The notes beneath the pieces are model-generated. The model was not told where the DNA came from and ran no database searches. It was given only the letters and a program-made list of their open reading frames with translations. This document shows positions 32,689 through 41,597 of a stretch of DNA of 64,000 nt, piece after piece. Origin of the DNA: Clostridia bacterium. Lineage in GTDB: Bacteria; Bacillota; Clostridia; UBA1381. The stretch is taken from positions 1 through 64,000 of the forward strand of contig JAFSXU010000064.1 in NCBI GenBank assembly GCA_017443895.1, in the 5' to 3' direction. The position numbers were made by a program, and so were the translations under genes. How positions within the stretch are numbered: position 1 is the first letter of the stretch; every line of letters starts with the position of its first letter.

Positions 32689-32839
32689 TTATCTTGAAAA
32701 GGTATCGTCTTACAGGCGGGCTATGTCGCTTGCCGGAAGTATGAGGGTGCGGGGTATTATTTCTGAAAAAGAGTACGATAAAATTGATACAATCATGGCA
32801 GATAAATACGGTATATCTTTGGTAAGTATATTCCGATAA
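32675..32839 (+). CDS. SHOCT-like small protein
   Basis: 54 residues from ATG 32675 (or ATG 32678). The C-terminus GIISEKEYDKIDTIMADKYG is the SHOCT-type short helix found in many mobile-element proteins, with the typical I-S-x-x-E-Y core. It probably binds a partner protein or DNA and lies just before the recombinase promoter. Confidence 0.78.
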   Translation: MMKNDYLEKVSSYRRAMSLAGSMRVRGIISEKEYDKIDTIMADKYGISLVSIFR

Positions 32840-32844
32840 ATTTC

Positions 32845-32873
32845 TTGATGTTATGCGGTATAAGAGGTAATAT
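32845..32873 (+). promoter_or_regulatory. Promoter of the recombinase operon (accessory-block type, copy 6)
   Basis: TTGATG (32845-32850), 17 bases ending AAGAGG, TAATAT (32868-32873) and GCTATCCG. The same layout as the 4.8-8.7 kb promoter family, here 24 kb downstream. Confidence 0.7.
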
Positions 32874-32896
32874 GCTATCCGAAGGGAGAGGGACAT

Positions 32897-34153
32897 ATGG
32901 GAAAAACCATAACTAAAATTGAAAAAAGCATACCGGATAAAATAATCCTGAAAAGAGTAGCCGCATATGTCAGAGTATCAAGCGGAAAGGATGCAATGCT
33001 TCATTCACTTTCGGCACAGGTAAGCTATTACAGCGACATGATACAACACCACAAGGGTTGGGTATATGTTGGGGTGTATGCTGATGAAGCCTTTACCGGA
33101 ACAAAGGATACAAGAGATAATTTCCAAAGACTGCTCGCTGATTGCAGGAAGGGTAAGATTGACTGTGTGATCACAAAATCAATATCAAGGTTTGCAAGAA
33201 ATACTGTAACGTTGCTACAAACCGTAAGGGAGCTAAAAAGCCTGGGAATTGATGTGTATTTTGAGGAGCAGAATATACATTCAATGAGTTCTGACGGTGA
33301 GCTTATGCTTACTATACTTGCATCATACGCTCAGGAGGAAAGCAGATCGGTTTCTGAAAACTGCAAGTGGCGGATACGGCACAAATTTGAAGAAGGGATT
33401 GAACATCACTTTACATTGTACGGATATGAAAAGGTTGATGGTGAAATCAAGATAAAAGACGGTGAGGCAGAGGTTGTCCGAGAAATATTTAAATGCTATC
33501 TATCGGGTATGGGTATAACAAAAATTGCGAAAAAGCTTAGACAAGATAATATTCCTTCACCAAAAGGTAGCTCATGGACATTATCGTCTGTCAGAAATGT
33601 TTTAATAAACGAAAAGTATATGGGTGATATGATGTTACAAAAATACTATACCAAAGACCATTTATGTAAAAGGTCAAGATGTAACAACGGTGAACTACCA
33701 AAATACTATGTTGAAGAAACGCATCCCGCCATAATTTCTAAAGAGGACTTTGAAAAAGTGCAGAAAATATTTTCAAGCAAAAATAATAGTATGGGAGCTT
33801 TAAGATATGATTATGATTTTAAAGGCATAGTGTTTTGCGGATGCTGTGGGCGGAATTATGTGCGGAAGAAAAATTATAAAAAATATGTGTGGAAATGCAG
33901 TGCATATAGCAAAAACAGTCGTGAATTTTGCGTCTCAAAACAAATACCCGACAGTATTCTTCATGAACTTTCAGACAGTTTTGAAAAGGAGATTGAAAAG
34001 ATTATAGTATTACCAAACAACGATGTAAAATTTGTTTTTGCGGATAAAAGCGAAACAACAAAGCATTGGGTTCAGCCCTCCCGTGCAGACAGCTGGACTT
34101 ACGAAATGAAAGAAGAAGCGAAAAGAAAGTCATTGGAGCGGGGTGAAATGTAA
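32897..34153 (+). CDS. Large serine recombinase 1
   Basis: 418 residues. The resolvase catalytic domain (20-170) has RVAAYVRVSSGKD with nucleophile S28, KSISRFARNTVTLLQTVREL and QEESRSVSENCKWR. The recombinase domain (180-280) and a zinc-ribbon domain (CGCCGRNYVRKKNY about 313-326) follow. It lacks the long C-terminal coiled coil of the second recombinase. It probably acts with it as a pair, as in other Clostridia elements. The next gene starts one base before its stop. Confidence 0.94.
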   Translation: MGKTITKIEKSIPDKIILKRVAAYVRVSSGKDAMLHSLSAQVSYYSDMIQHHKGWVYVGVYADEAFTGTKDTRDNFQRLLADCRKGKIDCVITKSISRFARNTVTLLQTVRELKSLGIDVYFEEQNIHSMSSDGELMLTILASYAQEESRSVSENCKWRIRHKFEEGIEHHFTLYGYEKVDGEIKIKDGEAEVVREIFKCYLSGMGITKIAKKLRQDNIPSPKGSSWTLSSVRNVLINEKYMGDMMLQKYYTKDHLCKRSRCNNGELPKYYVEETHPAIISKEDFEKVQKIFSSKNNSMGALRYDYDFKGIVFCGCCGRNYVRKKNYKKYVWKCSAYSKNSREFCVSKQIPDSILHELSDSFEKEIEKIIVLPNNDVKFVFADKSETTKHWVQPSRADSWTYEMKEEAKRKSLERGEM

Positions 34154-35724
34154 TGCCAAAGGTGAGAAAAATTGATGCAACCGTAAACCCTATTACACAT
34201 ATGCCGTCATTTGAAAACATAAAGCGCAGGGTTGCGGGGTATGCCAGGGTATCGACAGATAGCGATGAACAGTTTACAAGCTATGAGGCACAGGTAGACT
34301 ATTATACTAATTACATAAAATCGAGAGCGGATTGGGAATTTGTCGAGGTCTATACTGACGAGGGGATTTCGGCAACAAACACAAAACATAGAGCCGGATT
34401 TAACCGAATGATAGAAGATGCTCTTGCCGGTAAGATTGACCTCATAGTTACAAAGTCGGTAAGCCGTTTTGCAAGGAATACGGTTGACAGTCTTGTAACG
34501 GTGAGAAAGCTCAAGGACAAGGGGGTAGAGGTATATTTTGAAAAGGAAAACATATATACGCTCGACTCCAAAGGTGAGCTGCTTATAACAATCATGTCAT
34601 CGCTTGCACAAGAGGAGAGCCGGAGTATATCGGAAAATGTAACATGGGGACAAAGGAAAAGATTTGCAGACGGTAAGGTCAGTATGCCGTATAAATGTTT
34701 CTTGGGCTATAGAAGAGGGGAGGACGGTACTCCGGAAATTGTTCCCGAGGAAGCTGAAATTGTGCGAAGGATTTACAGTATGTACCTGCAAGGTAAGGGA
34801 GTAGGTTCTATTGCAAATCAACTTACAAAAGAAAATATTCTGACTCCGGCCGGAAAGAGCAAGTGGGCCACATCAACGGTGCAGAGTATTCTGACAAATG
34901 AGAAATATAAAGGGGATGCACTTTTACAAAAGACATTTACGGTGGATTTTTTGCAGAAGAAGGTTAAGAAAAATGAGGGTGAGGTCCCTAAGTATTATGT
35001 CGAACAAAGCCATGAGGCTATAATTGATCCGAGAGAATTTGAACTGGTGCAGCAGGAGATTGTGCGGCGGACGGCCATAGGTAAGCGTTACAGCGGGCAA
35101 AGCATTTTATCGGCAAGAATAATATGCGGAGACTGCGGCGGGTTTTACGGTCAGAAGGTCTGGCATTCCACGAGTAAGTATAAAAGAACGGTATGGCAGT
35201 GTAATGAGAAATTCAGAGGAAAAGAGTGCAGTACACCGCATTATGATGAGGAGGAAATCAAGGAACGCTTTTTAAAAGCATATAACATTCTGGTAAATGA
35301 TAAGGAAGCATTATTGGAGGATTGCAGACTAATACAAAAAGTTCTTTCCGATACGGCGGAGGTTGACAAAAAGATAACTGAGCTTTTCCGTGAATTGGAA
35401 ATTGTGTCAGAGCTGATGCAAAAGAGTATAGATGAAAATGCTTACATAGCACAAAGTCAGGCGGATTATAACAAAAGGTACGCCGCCCATGAAGCCAAAT
35501 ATGATGAGCTTGTTGAAAAGATACGAAGCCTGAGAGATAAGAAAGAAAAACGAAATAGGCAATATAAAGCCATAGAAGCGTTTATGTTCGAAATCATGGA
35601 GCGCGAAGAACCGCTGAATATATTTGACGCGAAGCTCTGGATCGCGACAATAGATACCGTAACGGTGTACCGTGACGGGAGAATGGTATTCAAATTTAAA
35701 ACAGGAGCGGAAATTGAAGCATAA
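34153..35724 (+). CDS. Large serine recombinase 2 (probable integrase)
   Basis: 523 residues. The catalytic domain has RVAGYARVSTDSDEQ with nucleophile S34 and SVSRFARNTVDSLVTVRKLK. The recombinase domain (185-290) is followed by a zinc ribbon with CGDCGGFYGQKVW, and a long coiled coil (about 390-470) with a small C-terminal beta domain (IATIDTVTVYRDGRMVFKFK). This is the complete layout of phage serine integrases. Its start overlaps the stop of recombinase 1, so both are made from one message. It marks the right end of the element. Confidence 0.95.
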   Translation: MPKVRKIDATVNPITHMPSFENIKRRVAGYARVSTDSDEQFTSYEAQVDYYTNYIKSRADWEFVEVYTDEGISATNTKHRAGFNRMIEDALAGKIDLIVTKSVSRFARNTVDSLVTVRKLKDKGVEVYFEKENIYTLDSKGELLITIMSSLAQEESRSISENVTWGQRKRFADGKVSMPYKCFLGYRRGEDGTPEIVPEEAEIVRRIYSMYLQGKGVGSIANQLTKENILTPAGKSKWATSTVQSILTNEKYKGDALLQKTFTVDFLQKKVKKNEGEVPKYYVEQSHEAIIDPREFELVQQEIVRRTAIGKRYSGQSILSARIICGDCGGFYGQKVWHSTSKYKRTVWQCNEKFRGKECSTPHYDEEEIKERFLKAYNILVNDKEALLEDCRLIQKVLSDTAEVDKKITELFRELEIVSELMQKSIDENAYIAQSQADYNKRYAAHEAKYDELVEKIRSLRDKKEKRNRQYKAIEAFMFEIMEREEPLNIFDAKLWIATIDTVTVYRDGRMVFKFKTGAEIEA

Positions 35725-35997
35725 GAGTGAAGCCGTGAATTTGTGCAGAGGTACAGATTCAAGGTTTAAACCAGTAATTCCAATTTTAGTGATGAATTAA
35801 ACTATTTAAGTGGGATGCATATAGTTTTGAGTTAAATAAATGTTTTATTAATTAAAAACACAATTTATATAGTTAAATGGTTCTGTATTTATAAATGCGA
35901 AATGAAATACAATTTTTGTTTAATATGCAGCTTGTACTATTAAGAAAAAGATGGTATAATATCGTAAAAGACTATATAGAGAGTGGTGAATATATAA
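35725..35997. other. AT-rich intergenic region with promoter; likely prophage/host or island junction
   Basis: No gene is seen in these 273 bases. Composition falls abruptly compared with the phage. A promoter TTGTAC (35932-35937), 17 bases, TATAAT (35955-35960) serves the next operon. The attachment site probably lies in or near here, but no repeat could be matched. Confidence 0.6.
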
Positions 35998-37206
35998 ATG
36001 TGTAGTAATTTTAATATTAAAAACACTCATGTGCCAGATAAAGTATATGCATATATGATACAGGCATTTCATATGCTATATGTCTTAATTAGCTGTCAAA
36101 GAGGCGATGTTGTTAGCATGGAGCTTTTTGACGATCTTGGAGTTAATAGGGAAGAAAATACTGTTGAGGCTATACAAATTAAAAGTGTAACATCTGAAAA
36201 TAATCCTGTTTCGAATAAATCGATTGATTTATGGAAAACTCTTTATAATTGGTTGATGGGAGTCAAGAACGAAGAAATACCGCTAGAAAAAACACTATTT
36301 ACTTTGTTTATTACAGTAAATAAGAGTGGTGATGTTGTTAAAGCATTTAATGAGTCTAAAAATAATACTGAAGCATTAAATGCATGGGAAGAAACAAAAG
36401 AATTATTTTTTGATGGAGACACAATAAAGAAAAAAATCCCAGACGCATATAAAACATATGTTGAAACTTTTTTTGCGGAAGATAACAAAACAATTTCAGT
36501 TAAGATTATTGAAAGTTTTTGTCTTAAAACATGTAAACAGAATTATAGTGATTTTGTAAAAGATGAAGCAAGAAAGCTTCATATTCCATCAGATATTTTT
36601 TCTGAAGTTTTTAAGGCACTATTAGGTTGGATTAATTTGAAAATAGCAGATTGCGTCGAGAGCAAAAAAAACATACTGATAAAATTTGATGATTTTGAAA
36701 AAGAATTGTCTGCGCTTTACAGAGAATATAATCAGAAATATAGCTTGCGCAGTGTAACAGTACAACCGAGTAATGGCAAAATTGAAGAAGAATTATCAGA
36801 ACGAAAGAAATATATAGAACAATTAGAACTTATCGATGCCGAATACGAGGATGTGCTTGAAGCAATAAATGATTTTCTCGTTGCGGCTGGAGATAGAGTA
36901 AGATGGGGGCTTGATGGAAAAGTAAGCGTACAGCAAATTGAAGAGTATGAGCAGTCATTGCTTAGACATTGGAAAAATAAAAAAAGAATTAATGATATTG
37001 AATGTGATAAATATGAAGAAAAAACGGCTGGAAAGTATCTATATGCAAAATGCGTTGATAGCAAAGTTGACATGGAGACTTGTTCTGTCCCAGCTTCATT
37101 CTATAATGGTTGTCTACATGCCCTTTCAGATACATTAAAGATTGGTTGGCATCCTAAATATATAGAAATCTTTGAGGAGAAGAATTATAGTGGTAAGTCT
37201 AAGTAA
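35998..37206 (+). CDS. ABC-3C system effector, PD-(D/E)xK-like nuclease (Cap4-like N-terminus)
   Basis: 402 residues. The N-terminus has a helix (KVYAYMIQAFHMLYVLISCQ) then VSMELFDDLG and EAIQIKSV: acidic residues E42, D45-D46 and Q60-x-K62. This is the E-x(n)-D...QxK pattern of Cap4/DUF4297-like endonucleases of the PD-(D/E)xK fold. The remainder (about 150-402) is helical with a coiled-coil stretch and a C-terminal region like the ABC-3C C-terminal domain. Together with the next two genes it makes a three-component ABC system, in which the ATPase senses invasion and licenses the effector. Nuclease activity is inferred. Confidence 0.82.
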   Translation: MCSNFNIKNTHVPDKVYAYMIQAFHMLYVLISCQRGDVVSMELFDDLGVNREENTVEAIQIKSVTSENNPVSNKSIDLWKTLYNWLMGVKNEEIPLEKTLFTLFITVNKSGDVVKAFNESKNNTEALNAWEETKELFFDGDTIKKKIPDAYKTYVETFFAEDNKTISVKIIESFCLKTCKQNYSDFVKDEARKLHIPSDIFSEVFKALLGWINLKIADCVESKKNILIKFDDFEKELSALYREYNQKYSLRSVTVQPSNGKIEEELSERKKYIEQLELIDAEYEDVLEAINDFLVAAGDRVRWGLDGKVSVQQIEEYEQSLLRHWKNKKRINDIECDKYEEKTAGKYLYAKCVDSKVDMETCSVPASFYNGCLHALSDTLKIGWHPKYIEIFEEKNYSGKSK

Positions 37207-37684
37207 AGAAATAAAAAACATTCAAAATCCTGCATTAGGTGGATATTTGCTGTCTATATTCGTGAATGAATACTATGTGAATTCAGATAAGTTTCCACCT
37301 TTGCAATTATTATTTGTGGTTTATCCTCTAATATATATAAATGATCTGTTTGAAATAATAAACTCTACAAAAAAGCCAACAGGTTTAAGAGGGTGCATGG
37401 ATAAGTTAAAGGAAAATAAGAATAATGACATTATACTTCATGTACAGACTGTGGTTTTAAATAATAAAACTCAAATAATGGATTGTATAAGATTCGCCAT
37501 GCTTAGCGGTTTTATAAGTGTTGACAAAACAGGAGAAGCTATACCTTTATATGATAGAATTAAAGAAATAAAAATATCTAGTAAAGATATAGAAAAATTA
37601 CAAAAAGTATCAAAAAAACTTGGTGTATGGTTTTCTGAATTGAATTTAGTAGAAATATCGCAAATTTTAAAAGTGAGGTTTTAG
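37190..37684 (+). CDS. ABC-3C system middle component
   Basis: 164 residues from GTG 37190, with GAGGAG 10 bases upstream and the start inside the effector gene. Its helical sequence begins VVSLSKEIKNIQNPALGGYL, with PLQLLFVVYPLIYINDLFEI and STKKPTGLRGCMDKL; this NPALGAYLL...LPLLFLVLPL...S(T)xKPxGLR pattern is that of ABC-3C middle components. Middle components bridge effector and ATPase. It ends 3 bases before the ATPase gene, so the three genes form one operon. Confidence 0.82.
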   Translation: MVSLSKEIKNIQNPALGGYLLSIFVNEYYVNSDKFPPLQLLFVVYPLIYINDLFEIINSTKKPTGLRGCMDKLKENKNNDIILHVQTVVLNNKTQIMDCIRFAMLSGFISVDKTGEAIPLYDRIKEIKISSKDIEKLQKVSKKLGVWFSELNLVEISQILKVRF

Positions 37685-37687
37685 TAT

Positions 37688-39655
37688 ATGTATTTTCAAA
37701 TAAAAAAACTAATTTTGTGGCCTAAAAAGGAAGATATACCATATAAAGAAATTTCATTTAGGTTAGGCATGGTCAATGTTATAACCGGATCATCTCGGAC
37801 CGGAAAATCTGCAATTATTCCCATTGTAGACTATTGTTTGGGTTCAAAAGAATGTGCTATTCCGGTTAATATCATACGAGATTCGTGTAGCTGGTTTGGA
37901 GTAATAATCAAGACAAAAGATTCTGAAATGTTATTAGCAAGAAGAGAGCCGGGCGAGAGAAAATCTACTGATGATATGATGTTCGTTGTGGATAAAAACA
38001 TTGATATTCCCGCACAGCCAGAAAAGAATAATAGCAGAGAACGAGTGTGTAGAACATTAGATGAGATCGCTAAAATAACATTTCAAAGTATCGATGAAGA
38101 TGAAAATAGTGGATTTAATGCGAGACCTTCTTTTAGAGATATGATGGCTTTTAGCTATCAACCACAAAATATAATTGCCAATGCGAACACGTTATTTTAT
38201 AAAGCTGATACGATGGAACATCGGCAAAAACTTATTAACATTTTCCCGTATGTATTAGGTGCAATAGACGGTGAAATACTTAGTAAAAGGAAAAGACTTG
38301 AATCGTTAGAAAAAGAATTAACCAAGAGAGAGAAAGAAATAGAGAATATAAAAAGGGTTTCTGCAAAATGGGATTTTGAAATAAAAGGATGGCTCAAGGC
38401 AGCTCAAGGAGTTGGTTTGCTTGATAAAACAATTAATCTTAAAAACTTAACTTACGATATTTGCTTAGAATATTTAACAGAAGTAAGCGAGAAAAGCATT
38501 GATAATATAGATGTATCCATAGATGGAATTGAGCTCGTTTCAAAGAATATTAACGAGTTGAGGGAACAAGAACGAGAGATTTCTTATAATTTGGCTATTC
38601 TTTCTAGACGAAAGACCGAAATGATGCAGTTTTATGATAATATATCTGATTATAAGAAGAATCTATCTATACAAAGAGATAGATTAAAAATAGCAGATTG
38701 TATTTCAAATATGACAAGCGACTTTTCAGTCTGTCCATTTTGTGGTTCTGAGCATAGTAGAAGTGAAGAATTAAATGCTTTAGTAGGAAACTTGAAAGAA
38801 ATTGAGGATGAGGCTGAAAATGCTGGTGAGATTCCGGTGGCATTTGAAAGAGAATTTAAAACTGTAGATGGTGAAATCAGAATTTTATCTGATAAACTAA
38901 GCGGTATTCAAAATAGTTTGAAACTCTTAAGAAGAGAGCAGCAAAGTAAAAAAAGATATGGCTATACATTAGAAGAAATATCAAAGTTTATTGGAAAAGT
39001 GCAATATGCAAAAGAAACATATAAAAATATTTTTGATGATGAAGAGTTGGATAAAAGAATTCAAGCTTTAAAAGAAGAGATTGAGCAATTAAAAAAAGAA
39101 GTAAATGAACATGAAATAATTCGTAGAATAAACAAGTCTTTAAACGATATTCAAAAAAGAATCATGGAGAAGTTGCCACAATTAGATTTAGAGAATCCAT
39201 ATAATCTGGTTCAGATGGATTATAAAAATTTGACTTTAAAAATAAACAATAATGGAAGAATGGATTATTTATGGCAAATAGGTAGTGGATCCAATTGGAT
39301 ATCTTATCATCTGGCAACAATACTTTCTATGCAAGAATTTGCAATAAGTAAAGCAAACTCACCGTTAGCTCAGTTCATAATAATTGATCAACCAAGCCAA
39401 GTGTATTTTCCAAGAAAACTAGCAAATGACGAAGAATATGATATTGATCAGGAACTAGAAGATGAAGATGTTGTTGCGGTTAATAAAATGTTTAAAGTAA
39501 TGAGTAACGCAATTGAAAGCAATGATAAGAATTTGCAAATTATAGTTCTTGAACATGCTGATGAAGAAGTTTGGAAAGGTGTTGAAAATGTACATAAGGT
39601 TTGCGAGTGGAGAGATGGAAATCAAAAATTAATCCCCAGTGAGTGGCTTGAATAA
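37688..39655 (+). CDS. ABC-3C system ATPase, DUF3732 (SMC/Rad50-like)
   Basis: 655 residues. Walker A GSSRTGKS (34-41) and the Walker B-like FIIIDQPSQVYFP near residue 575 belong to a Rad50/SMC-type head. Between them lie long coiled coils interrupted by a zinc hook CPFCGSEH near residue 350. GSGSNWISYHLATILSM is the signature-like region. DUF3732 ATPases of this layout are the sensors of ABC-3C defence systems. The final DUF3732-type ending (IVLEHADEEVWKGVENVHKV) is intact. Confidence 0.9.
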   Translation: MYFQIKKLILWPKKEDIPYKEISFRLGMVNVITGSSRTGKSAIIPIVDYCLGSKECAIPVNIIRDSCSWFGVIIKTKDSEMLLARREPGERKSTDDMMFVVDKNIDIPAQPEKNNSRERVCRTLDEIAKITFQSIDEDENSGFNARPSFRDMMAFSYQPQNIIANANTLFYKADTMEHRQKLINIFPYVLGAIDGEILSKRKRLESLEKELTKREKEIENIKRVSAKWDFEIKGWLKAAQGVGLLDKTINLKNLTYDICLEYLTEVSEKSIDNIDVSIDGIELVSKNINELREQEREISYNLAILSRRKTEMMQFYDNISDYKKNLSIQRDRLKIADCISNMTSDFSVCPFCGSEHSRSEELNALVGNLKEIEDEAENAGEIPVAFEREFKTVDGEIRILSDKLSGIQNSLKLLRREQQSKKRYGYTLEEISKFIGKVQYAKETYKNIFDDEELDKRIQALKEEIEQLKKEVNEHEIIRRINKSLNDIQKRIMEKLPQLDLENPYNLVQMDYKNLTLKINNNGRMDYLWQIGSGSNWISYHLATILSMQEFAISKANSPLAQFIIIDQPSQVYFPRKLANDEEYDIDQELEDEDVVAVNKMFKVMSNAIESNDKNLQIIVLEHADEEVWKGVENVHKVCEWRDGNQKLIPSEWLE

Positions 39656-39728
39656 CATTAACTATGAATTATAGCAAAATATTAATAAAGGTATTCAATA
39701 AAAGAAGAGAAATAAAGGAGTGAAAGTG

Positions 39729-40433
39729 ATGTGGATTTTTAGTTCACCTAAAGACTATTCTGAGATGATTGAAAAAATCTCTAAGACAACTTTTATGGTA
39801 TCAGTATTAATATTGTATTTTCTATCATGCATAAATAATGAATTTGCAGTGTTTTTAAAAACAATTTCCTTTGGAATACAAATGAAGTTTATTAACATAG
39901 AATTAAGTTTATCTTGTCTTTATATACCATTATTCATTGGCGTTATGGAACATATTTTTAAATTGCATGATAAAATGTCCAACCTTCTACAAATTAGGGC
40001 TTCATATGATAAAAATATTATTGTAAAACAAATGATTGAAAACAGTGGTATAAAATATAAGACTGAGCAACTAACTAAAGAAAAGGTAAAACTTATAATG
40101 AATAAGGTTTTTTACAAGTATACCAGTTCAACAAATCCCCAAATAGATAAGCATTATATTACTCTAGCATTGAATGGATGGTGTTGGTTTTGGATATTAC
40201 TGGACATAACTGTTTTAATTACTATTATGCTTGTTGTTTTTACAATATTAAACTGTGTGGCTAAGAATATTATATTATCAATAGCTATTCTTATGATTCT
40301 ATTGGCGTTTTTAATTCTTATATACTTTCAGAACAAGAAATATACGCAACTGGAAATTGAAGCTGTTTTTAGTGATGATAATAGAAAGAATGAAATAAAA
40401 AAGGAATTAAGGAATGCATTATATAATAGATAA
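39729..40433 (+). CDS. Four-helix membrane protein, unknown
   Basis: 234 residues from ATG 39729 (AAGGAG 8 bases upstream; GTG starts at 39720 and 39726 are closer to that site). Two membrane segments near residues 20-40 and 55-80 (MVSVLILYFLSCINN, SLSCLYIPLFIGVM), a cytoplasmic domain of about 90 residues with KEKVKLIMNKVFYKY, then two segments (WFWILLDITVLITIMLVVF, IILSIAILMILLAFLILIYF). I do not recognise a family. It may be a membrane-disrupting effector paired with the methyltransferase that follows. It lies 73 bases after the ABC-3C operon. Confidence 0.7.
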   Translation: MWIFSSPKDYSEMIEKISKTTFMVSVLILYFLSCINNEFAVFLKTISFGIQMKFINIELSLSCLYIPLFIGVMEHIFKLHDKMSNLLQIRASYDKNIIVKQMIENSGIKYKTEQLTKEKVKLIMNKVFYKYTSSTNPQIDKHYITLALNGWCWFWILLDITVLITIMLVVFTILNCVAKNIILSIAILMILLAFLILIYFQNKKYTQLEIEAVFSDDNRKNEIKKELRNALYNR

Positions 40434-41058
40434 TAAAGTTATCAAATCTGAATTAGCAGCTAAATCAACCAAACAGACCAATAGCCATATGTTACAAATA
40501 ATAGATGAACTACCTTCAGGATTAACAGTTTTAGACTATGGATGTGGTAAACTTAGATATAGTATTCCATTAGCCTCAAAAGCAAAGACTGTAATTGCTA
40601 TCGATTCATCATTTCAAATAGAAAAGAAACAGATTGTGAATGGCATGAAGATGACTATTCGAGATTATGACCAAAGCAATTTATATGTTTATGATATTAA
40701 CAGTGAAATATGGAGAAAACATACATATGATTTAGTGTTTTGTATCAATGTTCTATCAGCTGTTCCGTGTGATATGGAGCGACGAAATATATTGAATAAT
40801 GCTTATGCGGTTTTAAAGAATGGAGGATTTGTGCTCATAGCTGTGCAATATCGAAATTCGTATTATAATCAGTATTCTAAGAGAAGTGATACAATAAGAT
40901 TTCATGATGGCTGGCTGATAAAAAGAAAAGAAAACATGTATTCATTTTATGGGATTCCTTCTGAAGAAAAAGTGGTTGAGATGTGCATCAATGTAGGATT
41001 TAATGAGGTCAATACACATAGACTGAACGGTAGTTACTATATAAAAGCATATAAATAA
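40414..41058 (+). CDS. Class I SAM-dependent methyltransferase
   Basis: 214 residues. Motif I VLDYGCGKLRYSIPLA (about 39-54) and IAIDSS bind SAM, followed by YDLVFCINVLSAVPCDMERR and LKNGGFVLIAVQYRN. The substrate is unknown; the sequence resembles small-molecule or protein methylases rather than DNA ones (no DPPY). It overlaps the membrane-protein gene by 20 bases, so the two are made together. The pairing with a membrane protein next to a defence system suggests a role in the same island. Confidence 0.8.
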   Translation: MHYIIDNKVIKSELAAKSTKQTNSHMLQIIDELPSGLTVLDYGCGKLRYSIPLASKAKTVIAIDSSFQIEKKQIVNGMKMTIRDYDQSNLYVYDINSEIWRKHTYDLVFCINVLSAVPCDMERRNILNNAYAVLKNGGFVLIAVQYRNSYYNQYSKRSDTIRFHDGWLIKRKENMYSFYGIPSEEKVVEMCINVGFNEVNTHRLNGSYYIKAYK

Positions 41059-41291
41059 AAGAGGGAAGAGTAAGAATACTCTTGATAGTGCACAAGTATG
41101 AATAAAACTAATAGCTGAGCCTTCGTGTATAATAAAACTTTTATTGTTATATTATCGGGGAAAGACTGAAAACTAAAAACAATACTATAGATAAGAATTA
41201 GTTTTTGGGAGACTGCGCCCCATTTAAAATGGGGTGCAAATCCTCTTAAGTGGGGTGCATTGTATCAAAGTTGACCGAGGATGCCATAATA

Positions 41292-41330
41292 GGACAATGG
41301 AATTGATACAATTTCCGTTGTTCTTTTTTT
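41292..41330 (+). terminator. Strong rho-independent terminator
   Basis: GGACAATGGAA (41292-41302) pairs with TTCCGTTGTTC (41313-41323), 11 pairs with two G-U, followed by seven Ts. It ends transcription through the ABC-3C island. Confidence 0.82.
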
Positions 41331-41372
41331 GCGTAAAAATTGGCTTAACAGTGAGGTTTGCGGGAGTTAGCG

Positions 41373-41510
41373 GTGTCAAGGGTATAGAAAAAATCGGCTA
41401 AATAATAGCCTACAATCCTAAAAATGTCGCATACCCTTGACACTTTTAGCTATACTCGTGACACTTTAGCCGTACTCGTGACACTTTTCCAAATCTTTCG
41501 GTGTCAAGGG
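41373..41510. repeat. Inverted and tandem repeat cluster (GTGTCAAGGG / TACTCGTGACACTTT)
   Basis: A perfect 13-bp inverted repeat GTGTCAAGGGTAT (41373-41385) / ATACCCTTGACAC (41431-41443) encloses a GGCTA-AATAA-TAGCC hairpin. The right arm starts three 20-base units ending in GACACTTT-type sequence (41431-41450, 41451-41470, 41471-41490). A further GTGTCAAGGG is at 41501-41510. It resembles element ends or recombinase binding sites. No transposase is seen. Confidence 0.7.
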
Positions 41511-41570
41511 TTGTGCAAAAAATGCACAAATTTTCTAAGGTTGCGGTGAAGAGTATTAAGAAAACAAAAG

Positions 41571-41597
41571 AAAAAATGCCCCACATATGTGAGGCAC
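41571..41597 (-). terminator. Terminator after the recombinase remnant
   Basis: On the minus strand GCCTCAC-ATAT-GTGGGGC is followed by ATTTTTT. It belongs to the remnant gene just upstream on that strand. Confidence 0.7.

Larger units (their letters stand above)
1..35724. mobile_element. Contractile-tailed prophage, late region (left end outside window)
   Basis: Terminase, portal, protease, HK97 capsid, sheath, tube, tape measure, baseplate, fibre, holin, amidase and serine recombinase genes follow each other on the plus strand in the usual myovirus order. All structural genes seen are intact, so the particle may be functional. Replication, repressor and early genes are absent and must lie to the left. 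The right boundary is placed at the end of the second recombinase because base composition becomes AT-rich and gene content changes there. No attachment-site repeat could be identified. The terminase subunits are separated by about 7.8 kb of accessory genes, which is unusual. Confidence 0.85.

Noticed and set aside
41431-41490. Three 20-base tandem repeats taken as a CRISPR array
   Set aside because: The units are contiguous with no unique spacers and no cas genes occur nearby.
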